Source of the DNA: Anaerovibrio slackiae
Lineage (GTDB): Bacteria > Bacillota > Negativicutes > Selenomonadales > Selenomonadaceae
Direction: 5' to 3'
DNA length: 64,000 nt
Assembly: GCF_009695585.1 (NCBI RefSeq)
Contig: NZ_VUNR01000002.1
Span: 1-64,000 of the forward strand
Under the pieces are notes generated by a model. That model made no database searches. It saw only the letters and a program-made list of their open reading frames with translations, and was not told where the DNA came from. Positions 35,665 to 43,965 of this stretch are shown piece by piece. The translations under genes were made by a program, and so were the position numbers. Numbering within the stretch: the stretch's first letter is position 1; the number at the start of each line of letters is the position of its first letter.

Positions 35665-35696
35665 TTATAGCATAACACCTTCACAGGCATTGTGTA

Positions 35697-36050
35697 TTAC
35701 TGGTTCTCCTTAGCAACAGCTACCATCTGGGCAAATGCATTTGCATCATTTACAGCCAGGTCAGCCAGCATCTTGCGGTTTACCTCAACACCAGCCTTGG
35801 CGAGGCCGGCAATCAGGCGGCTGTAGGAAATGCCATTAGCACGAGCTGCAGCGTTGATACGGGCAATCCAGAGACGACGGAATACGCCCTTCTTGGCACG
35901 ACGGTCACGGCGCGCATAGTAGAGAGCCTTCATAACGGTCTCATTTGCCTTCTTAAACTGCTTGCTCTTGGCACCCTTGTAGCCCTTTGCTAACTTCAAA
36001 ATCTTCTTATGACGTTTATGTGCACTCACACCAGTTCTAACTCTTGGCAT
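35697..36050 (-). CDS. rplT: 50S ribosomal protein L20
   Basis: A 117-residue ribosomal protein of normal length. It begins [20 protein letters not shown] and has the conserved [21 protein letters not shown] region that contacts 23S rRNA. L20 is needed for early 50S assembly and in several Firmicutes it represses its own operon through the mRNA leader. The ATG follows AGGAGGAT. It is the last gene of the infC-rpmI-rplT operon. Confidence 0.98.
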   Translation of the reverse strand: MPRVRTGVSAHKRHKKILKLAKGYKGAKSKQFKKANETVMKALYYARRDRRAKKGVFRRLWIARINAAARANGISYSRLIAGLAKAGVEVNRKMLADLAVNDANAFAQMVAVAKENQ

Positions 36051-36090
36051 GTTCTTATCCTCCTAATAATAAAAATAATCAATCAAAAAA

Positions 36091-36288
36091 TTATGCGTAT
36101 GGCAGGCACTTCATAGCGCGCTTCTTGTCAGCAGCAACTACCAGGGCAGCCTTGCGCAGGTTGCGCTTGCGCTTCGGAGACTTCTTCTCCAGGATATGGC
36201 TCTTATAAGCCTTGTTTCTTCTAATTTCGCCACTACCGGTTAAAGTAAAGCGCTTTGCAGCAGCTCTGCGAGTCTTCATCTTCTGCAT
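36091..36288 (-). CDS. rpmI: 50S ribosomal protein L35
   Basis: A 65-residue L35 protein of normal length, beginning [20 protein letters not shown] and ending with the basic stretch and [10 protein letters not shown]. The start ATG overlaps the infC stop (TAATG) and is preceded by GGAGGAAAAC, so translation is coupled with infC. Second gene of the operon. Confidence 0.98.
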   Translation of the reverse strand: MQKMKTRRAAAKRFTLTGSGEIRRNKAYKSHILEKKSPKRKRNLRKAALVVAADKKRAMKCLPYA

Positions 36289-36827
36289 TACTGTTTTCCT
36301 CCTTTAGATGCGGCCTTTGGGGCCAGAATCATAATCATATTTTTACCTTCAAGCTTAGCATCTCTTTCAATAGATACTGAATCCTTCAGCTGCTCGGCAA
36401 CCCGGCCTAAAATCTCACGGCCCAGCTCCGGATGAGACAGCTCACGGCCACGGAACATAATGGTTACCTTGACCTTGTTTCCTTCCTCCAGGAAACGAAC
36501 TGCATTCTTCAGCTTGACGTCAAAATCGTGTTGTTCAATGTTTGGACGCAGCTTCACCTCTTTTACAGAGATGACCTTCTGCTTCTTGCGGGCTTCCTTC
36601 TCCCGCTTCTGCTGTTCATATCTATACTTACCAAAGTCCATAATACGGCAAACAGGCGGCTTTGCCTTCGGTGCAATCTCGACCAGGTCGAGATGCTGGT
36701 CAATAGCCATCTGCAGTGCGTCACGCACCTGCATAATGCCCAAAGTCTGCCCCTCAGCATCAGTCACACGGATTTCGCCGCCGCGAACCCGGATTTCCTC
36801 ATTGATTCTTGCGATTTCCTTAGCTAT
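36288..36827 (-). CDS. infC: Translation initiation factor IF-3 (non-canonical start codon)
   Basis: IF-3 of about 179 residues. The N-terminal domain begins [13 protein letters not shown] and the C-terminal domain has [20 protein letters not shown] and [15 protein letters not shown]. No ATG, GTG or TTG fits the expected N-terminus. A strong GGGAGG lies nine bases before an ATA codon (36827-36825); an ATT (36833-36831) is also in frame but only 3 nt from the site. Rare start codons are a known trait of infC and allow IF-3 to limit its own synthesis. A longer reading to 36887 would translate the ribosome binding site and a Cys-rich leader that is not IF-3-like. First gene of the operon. Confidence 0.9.
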   Translation of the reverse strand: MAKEIARINEEIRVRGGEIRVTDAEGQTLGIMQVRDALQMAIDQHLDLVEIAPKAKPPVCRIMDFGKYRYEQQKREKEARKKQKVISVKEVKLRPNIEQHDFDVKLKNAVRFLEEGNKVKVTIMFRGRELSHPELGREILGRVAEQLKDSVSIERDAKLEGKNMIMILAPKAASKGGKQ

Positions 36828-36883
36828 GAAAATACACCTCCCTGCAGATATTTCCAAACGGCAGCCATTGCAGCAGCAGCTGC

Positions 36884-36919
36884 CCAAAACAAAAATAGAG
36901 GCGGCACAAAGCCACCTCT
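36884..36919 (-). terminator. Attenuator-like terminator in the infC leader
   Basis: Between promoter and infC the minus strand has AGAGGTGGC-TTTGT-GCCGCCTCT followed by ATTTTTGTTTTG. Upstream in the leader an AGAAGT/ACTTCT hairpin is also present. A terminator inside the leader of an infC-rpmI-rplT operon suggests control by transcription attenuation, as known for L20-type leaders; the match to that RNA family is not tested here. Confidence 0.7.
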
Positions 36920-36998
36920 ACCAAAAAATCTGATATAAACCCGACTGATCTGTACCAGCAGGTGAGAAGTGGCAACTTCTGCTTCAATCACTTTCGTT

Positions 36999-37027
36999 AT
37001 ATTAGCATAAATAACAACGCATGTCAA
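36999..37027 (-). promoter_or_regulatory. Promoter of the infC-rpmI-rplT operon
   Basis: The minus strand shows TTGACA (37027-37022), a 17-nt spacer and TAATAT (37004-36999). Transcription would begin near 36992, leaving a leader of about 165 nt that contains the attenuator-like terminator. Confidence 0.85.
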
Positions 37028-37098
37028 ATCTTTTTTACAAAATTACCACTTATTTTTCTGCCTGCCAAATCTCCCTGGGACTTTTTGTATAGAACATA

Positions 37099-37127
37099 TT
37101 GTATTTTTCAGCTATACATGTTATACT
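37099..37127 (+). promoter_or_regulatory. Promoter of the 63-residue membrane protein gene
   Basis: TTGTAT (37099-37104), 17 nt, TATACT (37122-37127). It lies 36 nt before an ATG with a strong ribosome binding site and points away from the infC promoter. Confidence 0.65.
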
Positions 37128-37162
37128 ACATCTGTACTAATAGTTTTTAGGAGGTAATATTC

Positions 37163-37354
37163 ATGCTGGATTACATTGTCACCCTGCTGAGCGGCCAGCA
37201 GATGAACGGCCTTGACTACGGTGCCGTAGGCGGCTTCATGGTATACAGGCTGCTGCAGCGCTCCATCAACCGCATCCTGATAAAGCTGGAAAAAATCATC
37301 GTCATCTACATAGCCATCTTCCTGGGCTACAAGCTTTACCAGTTCCTGGGCTGA
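37163..37354 (+). CDS. Small membrane protein of unknown function
   Basis: A 63-residue protein. The first half (MLDYIVTLLSGQQMNGLDYG) is mildly hydrophobic, and residues 42-62 (LEKIIVIYIAIFLGYKLYQF) form a clear membrane helix. I do not recognise it; holin-like or phage-derived small proteins have a similar size, but no lysis genes are nearby. Good promoter, AGGAGG site seven bases before the ATG and normal codon use argue for a real gene. It is monocistronic, between the divergent infC operon and the convergent aspA gene. Confidence 0.75.
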   Translation: MLDYIVTLLSGQQMNGLDYGAVGGFMVYRLLQRSINRILIKLEKIIVIYIAIFLGYKLYQFLG

Positions 37355-37425
37355 TATGCAGCTAATGCCATCAATGGCAAATGCAAATTAATGACAGCTT
37401 ATGCAGCCGGTGCCACTTGTACCTT

Positions 37426-38817
37426 TTACTGCCCCACAATGCCCGGGCTGGTCATGGCCATCGGAGACATGACCTCATTCAGCCGTTCCTCGCTCATGAT
37501 GCCCTTTTCCAGAATGATTTCCCGGATAGGGCGTCCGGAGCTATATGCCTCCTTGGCCAGCTGGGCGGACTGCTCATAGCCGATGTGAGGCAGCAGAGCC
37601 GTCACCACGCCTACGCTCCTGTCCAGCCAGTGCTGGCACTGCTGGCGGTTCGGCTCCAGATCCTTCAGCAGCTTGTCCACGAAGCCATTGACGGCATTGG
37701 TGAGGAATTTCATTGAGTTGAACATGTTGAACGCCATTACCGGCTCCATAACGTTCAGCTCAAACTGGCCATTCTCCACCGCCAGGCTGACAGCCAGGTC
37801 ATTGCCCACCACCTGATAGCAGGTCTGGTTCAAGACCTCGGCAATCACAGGATTCACCTTGCCAGGCATGATGGATGAGCCCGGCTGGCGCATCGGCAGC
37901 TTCAGCTCATAGAAGCCATCCCTAGGGCCGGACGCCATCAGGCGGAAATCATTGGCCATCTTGATCAGCACCAGTGCCGTATTCTTCATGGCGGCGGAGA
38001 CATCCGCAAAGCCGTCCGTGTTGTTGGTGGCATCAATCAGGTTGGCAGCTTCCTCCCACTGCTCCCCTGTTACTTCGCTCAGCTTGTCAGCAATCACAGC
38101 CAGGTAGGCAGGCTCCGCGTTGAGGCCTGTGCCCACAGCAGTACCCCCCATGTTGATATAGCGGATTTCATCCAGGGCATGACTGATGCGCCTCATGCCC
38201 CGGCGCACGGAGGAAGCATAGGAGCCCATCTCCTGCCCCAGGGTAATCGGCACCGCATCCTGCAGATGGGTGCGGGCCATCTTGAGGATATCCTTGTACT
38301 CCCCGGACTTGTTTTCCAGTTCCGTTGCCAGATAGTCCAGGGCTGCCAGGAGCTTCTTGCCCTTCTGTCTCAGGCATACCTTGATGGCCGTCGGGAAGGT
38401 ATCATTAGTAGACTGGGCCATATTCCCGTGGTTGTTCGGGGAGATGATGTCATACCGCCCCTTTGCCTGCCCCGTAATCTCCAGGGCCCTGTTGCAGAGC
38501 ACCTCGTTCATGTTCATGTTGAAGGAAGTACCTGCCCCGCCCTGAATCGGGTCTACCGGGAACTGATCCAGGAACCTGCCGCCGATGATTTCCTCCGCAG
38601 CCTGCTGCAGCGGCTCCCCGATGGATTTCTCCAGCCTGCCGGTGGACATATTGGCCAGTATCGCAGCCTTCTTTACCTGTGCCATGGCAATAATAAAATC
38701 CGTGTCAACCCTCTGGCCGGTAATCTTGAAATTCTCCACCGCCCGGATGGTCTGCACCCCATAATAAACCTCATCAGGAACACTCAGCTCTCCCAGAAAA
38801 TCATGCTCTTTTCTCAT
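37426..38817 (-). CDS. aspA: Aspartate ammonia-lyase
   Basis: A 463-residue member of the fumarase/aspartase superfamily that converts aspartate to fumarate and ammonia. It begins RKEHDFLGELSVPDEVYYGVQTIRA and has the superfamily signature GSSIMPGKVNP near residue 315, plus SPNNHGNMAQSTNDTFPTA and ARTHLQDAVPITLG. The opening block (DEVYYGVQTxRAxENF) and the lysine/arginine pattern favour aspartase over class II fumarase. In an anaerobe it can feed fumarate respiration. The ATG follows AGGGAGG. It has no operon partner on the same strand nearby. Confidence 0.9.
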   Translation of the reverse strand: MRKEHDFLGELSVPDEVYYGVQTIRAVENFKITGQRVDTDFIIAMAQVKKAAILANMSTGRLEKSIGEPLQQAAEEIIGGRFLDQFPVDPIQGGAGTSFNMNMNEVLCNRALEITGQAKGRYDIISPNNHGNMAQSTNDTFPTAIKVCLRQKGKKLLAALDYLATELENKSGEYKDILKMARTHLQDAVPITLGQEMGSYASSVRRGMRRISHALDEIRYINMGGTAVGTGLNAEPAYLAVIADKLSEVTGEQWEEAANLIDATNNTDGFADVSAAMKNTALVLIKMANDFRLMASGPRDGFYELKLPMRQPGSSIMPGKVNPVIAEVLNQTCYQVVGNDLAVSLAVENGQFELNVMEPVMAFNMFNSMKFLTNAVNGFVDKLLKDLEPNRQQCQHWLDRSVGVVTALLPHIGYEQSAQLAKEAYSSGRPIREIILEKGIMSEERLNEVMSPMAMTSPGIVGQ

Positions 38818-38947
38818 TGTGTCCGCCTCCCTGTATGACCTTATTTTTCACGCTTGTATTTTGTATACAATATTCTTTACCTATAAGATACTACAGAACA
38901 GCGAAAAAGAAAACTACCAATTAAGCATATTATCTATGACTTTTATA

Positions 38948-38972
38948 ATATAATAAACAAAATTTATTATAT
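38948..38972. repeat. Perfect A+T-only palindrome between aspA and the DUF6273 gene
   Basis: ATATAATAAA (38948-38957) and TTTATTATAT (38963-38972) flank CAAAA. It lies just after the DUF6273 stop and upstream of the aspA leader. It may be a weak terminator or a regulator-binding site; there is no T-run after it. Confidence 0.5.
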
Positions 38973-39000
38973 TACTATATTCCTATCACTTTATTTAATT

Positions 39001-39795
39001 TTATGCCTCTACCCACAGAGCCGGACGGATGCCGCCCCGCACATCCCGGACATAGCTATAGGCAAAAGTCCCGTCCTCCCAGACGCTGGCGGCATTTGCC
39101 TCGTTGAAGCCCGGGGAGCGGAGCCACCACCAGCTTGGCCTGGCTCCTGCCTTCCGGTCAGCAAAGCAGTAAAAGCACCTTCTGTCCAGATTAACAGGAA
39201 AATACCTTTCCGCCTCCACGGCACTGAGCAGGAAAACCTTATCCCTGGTATCCCTGCCCGGGTCGGTATTGCACATGGGATTTTCATGAGCCTCCACCTT
39301 GGTAGTGGCAATAATAAAACGCTCCTTGTCCGAAAAAGCCCTGGCAAGAAAATCCCCGTTCAGATACTTGCGGATACTGGCACTCTCCCAGGTTACCAGC
39401 CCCCACTTGTCATGAAAGGCACGATACTCCAAAATATCCTCGCTCAGAAGCAGCACCCTGCCCTCCTTTGCATCCAGCACCTTCCATGCCATAGGCTCGT
39501 CCTTGCTGATATGCCTGCCAAACAGCACCACATCCCCGGCCTGCACCTGGGAAAAATCCGTCTCTGCCAAAAGACTCCTGCCCTCCTGCTTCTGCCCCTT
39601 GTACAAAAGCTTGTTGGCAGAGTCCAAAACCGCAGACAATATTTCCAGTGCCTCCCCATCACCGTTCAGGGCAGCAGCCTCCATATAACGCAAGCCTTCC
39701 TCCAGCAAAACCTTGCCCAGCTTCCTGCTGGCTGCCAAGTCCCCATTCTCGGCAGCCTCCCTGTACCGCTCCAACGCAGTCTGATAGTTCTTCAT
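39001..39795 (-). CDS. DUF6273 domain protein with Sel1-like N-terminus
   Basis: A 264-residue protein. Residues 1-60 are Sel1/TPR-like helices (ALERYREAAENGDLAASRKL, YMEAAALNGDGEALEIL). The rest matches the DUF6273 type: VVLFGRHISKDEPMAWKVLD, WESASIRKYLN, VFLLSAVEAERYF, then PSWWWLRSPG and a C-terminal GGIRPALWVEA. This domain is common in gut and oral Firmicutes but its function is unknown; the WWLRSPG...G-RPALW pattern recalls surface-binding C-type-lectin-like folds (weak inference). There is no signal peptide, so it is probably cytoplasmic. It has no clear operon partner. Confidence 0.75.
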   Translation of the reverse strand: MKNYQTALERYREAAENGDLAASRKLGKVLLEEGLRYMEAAALNGDGEALEILSAVLDSANKLLYKGQKQEGRSLLAETDFSQVQAGDVVLFGRHISKDEPMAWKVLDAKEGRVLLLSEDILEYRAFHDKWGLVTWESASIRKYLNGDFLARAFSDKERFIIATTKVEAHENPMCNTDPGRDTRDKVFLLSAVEAERYFPVNLDRRCFYCFADRKAGARPSWWWLRSPGFNEANAASVWEDGTFAYSYVRDVRGGIRPALWVEA

Positions 39796-39997
39796 GTGTA
39801 TCCTCCCCCTAACCTGTCACAATACACAAACAAAAAGCTTATTTCATAAAGCGTATTTCATTACAACATCATTATATTATAGGTCATTATTCCTGTATTT
39901 TCAACCTCTGAAAATCTTTGCAAACAGCACAAAGGACAGGATAACGTACCAATTATCCTGCCCTTCGGCTTGATGTTTTATATGGGGTCATATATAT

Positions 39998-40054
39998 AAA
40001 AGGCCGATGCCACAGAGAGGGTGAAAAGGAAAGTGTCCCACAACCACCGGCCTC
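39998..40054 (-). terminator. Terminator after galE, at the end of the lac-gal operon
   Basis: The minus strand reads AGGCCGGTGGTTGTG, a loop of about 27 nt, GTGGCATCGGCCT and TTTT. It ends the lacG-lacE-galK-galT-galE transcript. The rest of the 310-nt gap between galE and the DUF6273 gene (39796-40106) is AT-rich and holds no gene that I can support. Confidence 0.7.
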
Positions 40055-40106
40055 TTATACCAATTTTATGCCGTATAAATCTATATCAATATATATGTAT
40101 CAGCAC

Positions 40107-41096
40107 TTAATCCTGGTACCCTTCCGGGTGCTGCTGATGCCATTTCCAGGCCGTGCCAATCACAGCCTTTACATCCGTGAACTTCGGCTGCCAGCCCAGC
40201 ACCTTCCTGGCCTTTTCGCTGGAAGCGATAAGCTGTGCCGGATCCCCGGCGCGGCGCTCACCTATCTCCACCTTGATATCAAGGCCGGTGGCTTCCCTGG
40301 CTGCCTCAATCATCTCCTTGACGGAGAAGCCCTGGCCATTGCCCAGGTTGAAGATATTGCTCTCACCACCCCGGCGGAGATAATCTATGGCCAGAACATG
40401 GGCATCTGCCAGATCCAGCACATGGATGTAGTCCCGGAGGCAGGTTCCGTCAGGGGTAGGATAATCCTCCCCGAAGACGGTAATATGATCACGCTTCCCC
40501 AGCGGCACCTGCAGAATCAGCGGAATGAGATGAGTCTCCGGGCTGTGGTCCTCGCCGATGGAGCCATCCTCAATAGCCCCGGCTGCGTTAAAGTAGCGCA
40601 GGGACACATAGCGGATGCCGTTGGCAAGGCTCACCCACTTCATCATCTTCTCCATGATGAGCTTGGACTGGCCATAAGGATTGGTAGGCTCCGTGCGGTC
40701 ATCCTCCATGATAGGGATGCGCTCCGGCTCCCCGTAGGTAGCTGCCGTAGAGGAAAAGACAATCTTGTCGATGCCGTGGCGCACCATGGCCTCCAGCAGC
40801 ACCTGCATACCATAAACATTATTGTTAAAATACTTCAGCGGATTGGTCATGGACTCCCCTACCAGGGAATTGGCCGCAAAATGCACCACCGCATCAATCT
40901 TGTTCTCCGTAAAAATCCGGTCGAGAACCTCCGCCTCACGGATATCACCCTTGTAGAACTTTGCCTTGGGATTTACCGCACCCATGTGGCCGGTCTGCAG
41001 GTTATCTACGATAACTACATCCTCGCCCTTTTCCACCAGCTGGTGGACTGTATGGGAGCCGATATACCCGGCTCCACCGCATACCAATATAGACAT
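40107..41096 (-). CDS. galE: UDP-glucose 4-epimerase
   Basis: A 329-residue extended short-chain dehydrogenase/epimerase that interconverts UDP-galactose and UDP-glucose. The NAD site is VCGGAGYIGSHTVHQLVE; the catalytic region has FSSTAATYGEPERIPIMEDD and NPYGQSKLIMEKMM (Tyr-x-x-x-Lys); and GTCLRDYIHVLDLADAHVLA is typical of GalE. It follows galT by 3 nt and is the last gene of the operon. It serves the Leloir pathway and may also supply UDP-galactose for surface glycans. Confidence 0.96.
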   Translation of the reverse strand: MSILVCGGAGYIGSHTVHQLVEKGEDVVIVDNLQTGHMGAVNPKAKFYKGDIREAEVLDRIFTENKIDAVVHFAANSLVGESMTNPLKYFNNNVYGMQVLLEAMVRHGIDKIVFSSTAATYGEPERIPIMEDDRTEPTNPYGQSKLIMEKMMKWVSLANGIRYVSLRYFNAAGAIEDGSIGEDHSPETHLIPLILQVPLGKRDHITVFGEDYPTPDGTCLRDYIHVLDLADAHVLAIDYLRRGGESNIFNLGNGQGFSVKEMIEAAREATGLDIKVEIGERRAGDPAQLIASSEKARKVLGWQPKFTDVKAVIGTAWKWHQQHPEGYQD

Positions 41097-41099
41097 AAC

Positions 41100-42605
41100 T
41101 CAGTTACACTCCTTTACAAACCTGTCAAAGGCTGCCATGCCAGCTGCATCCCGCTTGAATACCCCGGCATCTGTCAGCACCTGCATGAACACCTTGCCGA
41201 TTTCATTCCTGATAATCTGCCCGGCATTTTCTTCATCTATCTCAGGATGGAGCGCCCTTATCTCCTGATACCAGTCAGCATGGACAGCCAGCTGCTCATC
41301 ATCGGCCACGGTTTCCCTGCCGGAGAGCAGGGCTGCCTTGATTTTTGCCATGTTCTCCTTCAGGCGAGGCGGCAGCACCGCCAGCCCCATCACCTCAATC
41401 AGGCCGATGTTTTCCTTCTTGATATGGTGCACGTTGGCATGAGGGTGGAAAATACCCAGCGGGTTTTCCTCATCAGTGCGGTTGTTGCGCAGCACCAGGT
41501 CAAGCTGGTAGGCACTGCCCTGGCGGCGGCAGATCGGGGTGATGGTGTTGTGAGGCTCCTCACCGGAATAGGCCAGTACCCCTACAGACTCATCACTGTA
41601 CTCACGCCATTTCTTCAAAATATGCTCCGCCAGATCAATCAGCTGCTGGCGGTTCTCAGAAGTCAGGCGCAATGCGCTCATCGGCCACTTGATCCTGCCA
41701 GCCTGCACATCAGGGAATCCGGCAAATTCATATTCCTTTTCCAGAGGCGCAGTTGCCATAGCAAAGGTATAATGCCCTCCCTGATAGTGGTCATGGGACA
41801 GGATAGAACCGCCCACAATCGGCAAATCCGCGTTGGAACCGGCAAAATAATGAGGGAAAATCGTCACAAACTCCGTCAGGTTCTCAAAGGTAGCACGGGA
41901 AATCTTCATGGGCACATGCTGACCGTTCAGGATGATGCAGTGCTCGTTATAGTAGGTATAAGGGGAATACTGCAAGAACCATTCCTTGCCGCCAAAATCC
42001 AGTGGTATCAGGCGGTGAGTCTGCCTGGCAGGATGATTGGCGTGCCCGGCAAAGCCCTCATTCTCCCGGCACAGGAGGCACTTGGGGTAGCTGGAGGACT
42101 TCACCAGCTTTGCCTTGGCAATGTCCCTAGGGTCCTTCTCCGGCTTGGACAGGTTGATGGTAATATCCAGGTCACCATACTCCGTGGCGGTTTTCCATAC
42201 CACATTCTTGTCAATCCGCGCCTTCCTGATATAGTTGGAGGCAATGCTCATCTGGTAGTAATGCTCCGTAGCCAGCTCCGGGGAAGCTGCATAATCCTGC
42301 TTGAAGGCGGCAATCACCTCGGAAGGCCGGGGCATTACGCAGTTCATCAAATCAGTATCAAACAAATCCCGCTGATTGGCCGTATCTTCAATAATCCCCT
42401 CAGCTGCTGCGTAGTCCAGCAGCCTGCCCAGAATCTCATCCGGCACCCTCAGGGCTTCATTCACCTTTTCCGGCACAAATTCATCCAGCCGCAGCTTTGC
42501 CAGGAGCAGGTTGGCAGAATAAAATACATCTGACTCCCTGATCAGCCCCTGCTGCAAGGCAAAATTCAGCAGCCTGTTAATCTCGTAATTCATACTCTCG
42601 TTCAT
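41100..42605 (-). CDS. galT: UDP-glucose--hexose-1-phosphate uridylyltransferase (class II GalT)
   Basis: A 501-residue Firmicutes-type (class II) GalT that exchanges UMP between UDP-glucose and galactose-1-phosphate. It shows YPKCLLCRENEGFAGHANHP, YNEHCIILNGQHVPM, SILSHDHYQGGHYTFAMA with the HxHxxG-like catalytic region, and HPHANVHHIKKENIGLIEVM. Length is as expected for class II and well above the roughly 350 of class I. The ATG follows AAGAGGAT. It lies between galK and galE. Confidence 0.95.
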   Translation of the reverse strand: MNESMNYEINRLLNFALQQGLIRESDVFYSANLLLAKLRLDEFVPEKVNEALRVPDEILGRLLDYAAAEGIIEDTANQRDLFDTDLMNCVMPRPSEVIAAFKQDYAASPELATEHYYQMSIASNYIRKARIDKNVVWKTATEYGDLDITINLSKPEKDPRDIAKAKLVKSSSYPKCLLCRENEGFAGHANHPARQTHRLIPLDFGGKEWFLQYSPYTYYNEHCIILNGQHVPMKISRATFENLTEFVTIFPHYFAGSNADLPIVGGSILSHDHYQGGHYTFAMATAPLEKEYEFAGFPDVQAGRIKWPMSALRLTSENRQQLIDLAEHILKKWREYSDESVGVLAYSGEEPHNTITPICRRQGSAYQLDLVLRNNRTDEENPLGIFHPHANVHHIKKENIGLIEVMGLAVLPPRLKENMAKIKAALLSGRETVADDEQLAVHADWYQEIRALHPEIDEENAGQIIRNEIGKVFMQVLTDAGVFKRDAAGMAAFDRFVKECN

Positions 42606-42661
42606 AGCTCTATCCTCTTGCTGTTATATTCACAGTCTCGCTCTGTTTTTTATAGCCTTGC

Positions 42662-43831
42662 TTACAGCTTCCTGGTACCATCGGCAATATCTGCTACATA
42701 GAAGCTAGGGGCATAGCCGATAATCTCCGTGTACTTTTTGCCCACTACTGCCTTGAAGTCCTCTACCGCATCCTTCTTCACAATGGACACGGTGGAGCCC
42801 CCAAAGCCGCCGCCTGTCATGCGGGAGCCGATTACGCCCGGCTGCTGCCATGCCAGCTCTGCCAGTGTATCCAGCTCCTTGCAGGTAACCTCATAATCAT
42901 CCCGGAGGGACTCGTGGGAAGCACGCATCAGCTCGCCAAAGCGCTGGATGTCGTTCAGCTCCAGTGCCTCTACGGCTGTCAGGGTGCGGCGGTTCTCATA
43001 CACTGCATGATGGGCACGCCTTCTCTCCACCTCATCCGTAATCAGCTCGGCGTTGAAGTCAAACTCAGGGTTGGCAAGGTCACCAAGGGAAGTAATATCC
43101 AGCTTCTCCTGCAGCTGCTTCAGGGCATGCTCGCACTGCTGGCGGCGCAGGTTGTACTCGGAATCATTGAGGCTGTGAGGCTTGTTGGTATTGGTAATCA
43201 CGATGCAGGCATCCCGGAGGTCCAGCTTGCTGTAACGGTATTTCAGGGTATTGCAATCCAGCAGGATAGCGCAGTCCTTCTTGCCCATGCCTACGGCAAA
43301 CTGGTCCATGATGCCGCAATTGACGCCTACGAACTGGTTCTCAGCCTTCTGCCCCAGCTTCACAATCTCAATCATCTCTATCTCAAAGCCGCAGAATTCC
43401 TTCAGGATAACCCCCATCAGCACTTCCAAGGAAGCGGAGGAAGAAAGTCCCGCACCGCTTGGCAGGTTGCCGTACAGGGCAATGTCAAAGCCGCAGGTTG
43501 CCTTCATCCCGGCATCCTCAAAGACCTTCACCACACCGGCAATATAATTTGCCCAGCCGATGGACTCATCATAGGAAAGGTTCTCCATGGAAAATTCCTT
43601 GATGCCGTCCTTTTCATAATTCAAGGAAATCGCCCTGGTCTTCATGTCCTGGCGAGGTGCCACCAGGGCATAGGTGCCCAGGGAAATAGCACATGGAAAG
43701 ACATGGCCGCCATTGTAGTCAGTATGCTCACCAATCAGGTTTACCCGCCCCGGTGAAAAAAATGCCGTAGTCTTCTGCTCACCAAAATATTTTACAAAAC
43801 CAGCCTTTAATGTATTCATAATCTCAATCAT
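42662..43831 (-). CDS. galK: Galactokinase
   Basis: A 389-residue GHMP kinase that phosphorylates galactose at C1. The galactokinase signature FFSPGRVNLIGEHTDYNGGH is near residue 24, the ATP-binding LPSGAGLSSSASLEVLMGV near residue 128, and motif 3 is VIGSRMTGGGFGGSTVSIV near residue 335. The ATG at 43831 has AGGGGG eight bases upstream. A large hairpin lies between lacE and this gene, so expression may differ between the lac and gal halves of the operon. Confidence 0.96.
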   Translation of the reverse strand: MIEIMNTLKAGFVKYFGEQKTTAFFSPGRVNLIGEHTDYNGGHVFPCAISLGTYALVAPRQDMKTRAISLNYEKDGIKEFSMENLSYDESIGWANYIAGVVKVFEDAGMKATCGFDIALYGNLPSGAGLSSSASLEVLMGVILKEFCGFEIEMIEIVKLGQKAENQFVGVNCGIMDQFAVGMGKKDCAILLDCNTLKYRYSKLDLRDACIVITNTNKPHSLNDSEYNLRRQQCEHALKQLQEKLDITSLGDLANPEFDFNAELITDEVERRRAHHAVYENRRTLTAVEALELNDIQRFGELMRASHESLRDDYEVTCKELDTLAELAWQQPGVIGSRMTGGGFGGSTVSIVKKDAVEDFKAVVGKKYTEIIGYAPSFYVADIADGTRKL

Positions 43832-43870
43832 CACATTAGCCCCCTACTCTTTATAAAACATCATATATAA

Positions 43871-43917
43871 TGAGAGCCACGAAGCAAGATATGAACTTTA
43901 TCTCATTTCGTGGCCCT
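43871..43917 (-). promoter_or_regulatory. Large intercistronic hairpin between lacE and galK
   Basis: GAGAGCCACGAAGCAAGATA (43871-43890) pairs with TATCTCATTTCGTGGCCCTC (43898-43917) at 17 of 20 positions around a 7-nt loop. There is no T-run on the minus strand, so it is not a standard terminator. It could be an RNA processing or stability element. Confidence 0.7.
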
Positions 43918-43965
43918 CGGGAGGACGGTGCAGCCAGAATCTGAACTGCACCGGACAGGGAAAAC

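Noticed and set aside
37426-38817. Class II fumarase instead of aspartase
   Set aside because: The N-terminal DEVYYGVQTIRAVENF block and the overall pattern fit AspA better; biochemical proof is lacking, so confidence is kept below certainty.
40068-42533. Long plus-strand open frame (over 800 codons) opposite galE and galT
   Set aside because: It is antisense to two clear genes, has no family motif and no ribosome binding site, and arises from codon bias of the real genes.
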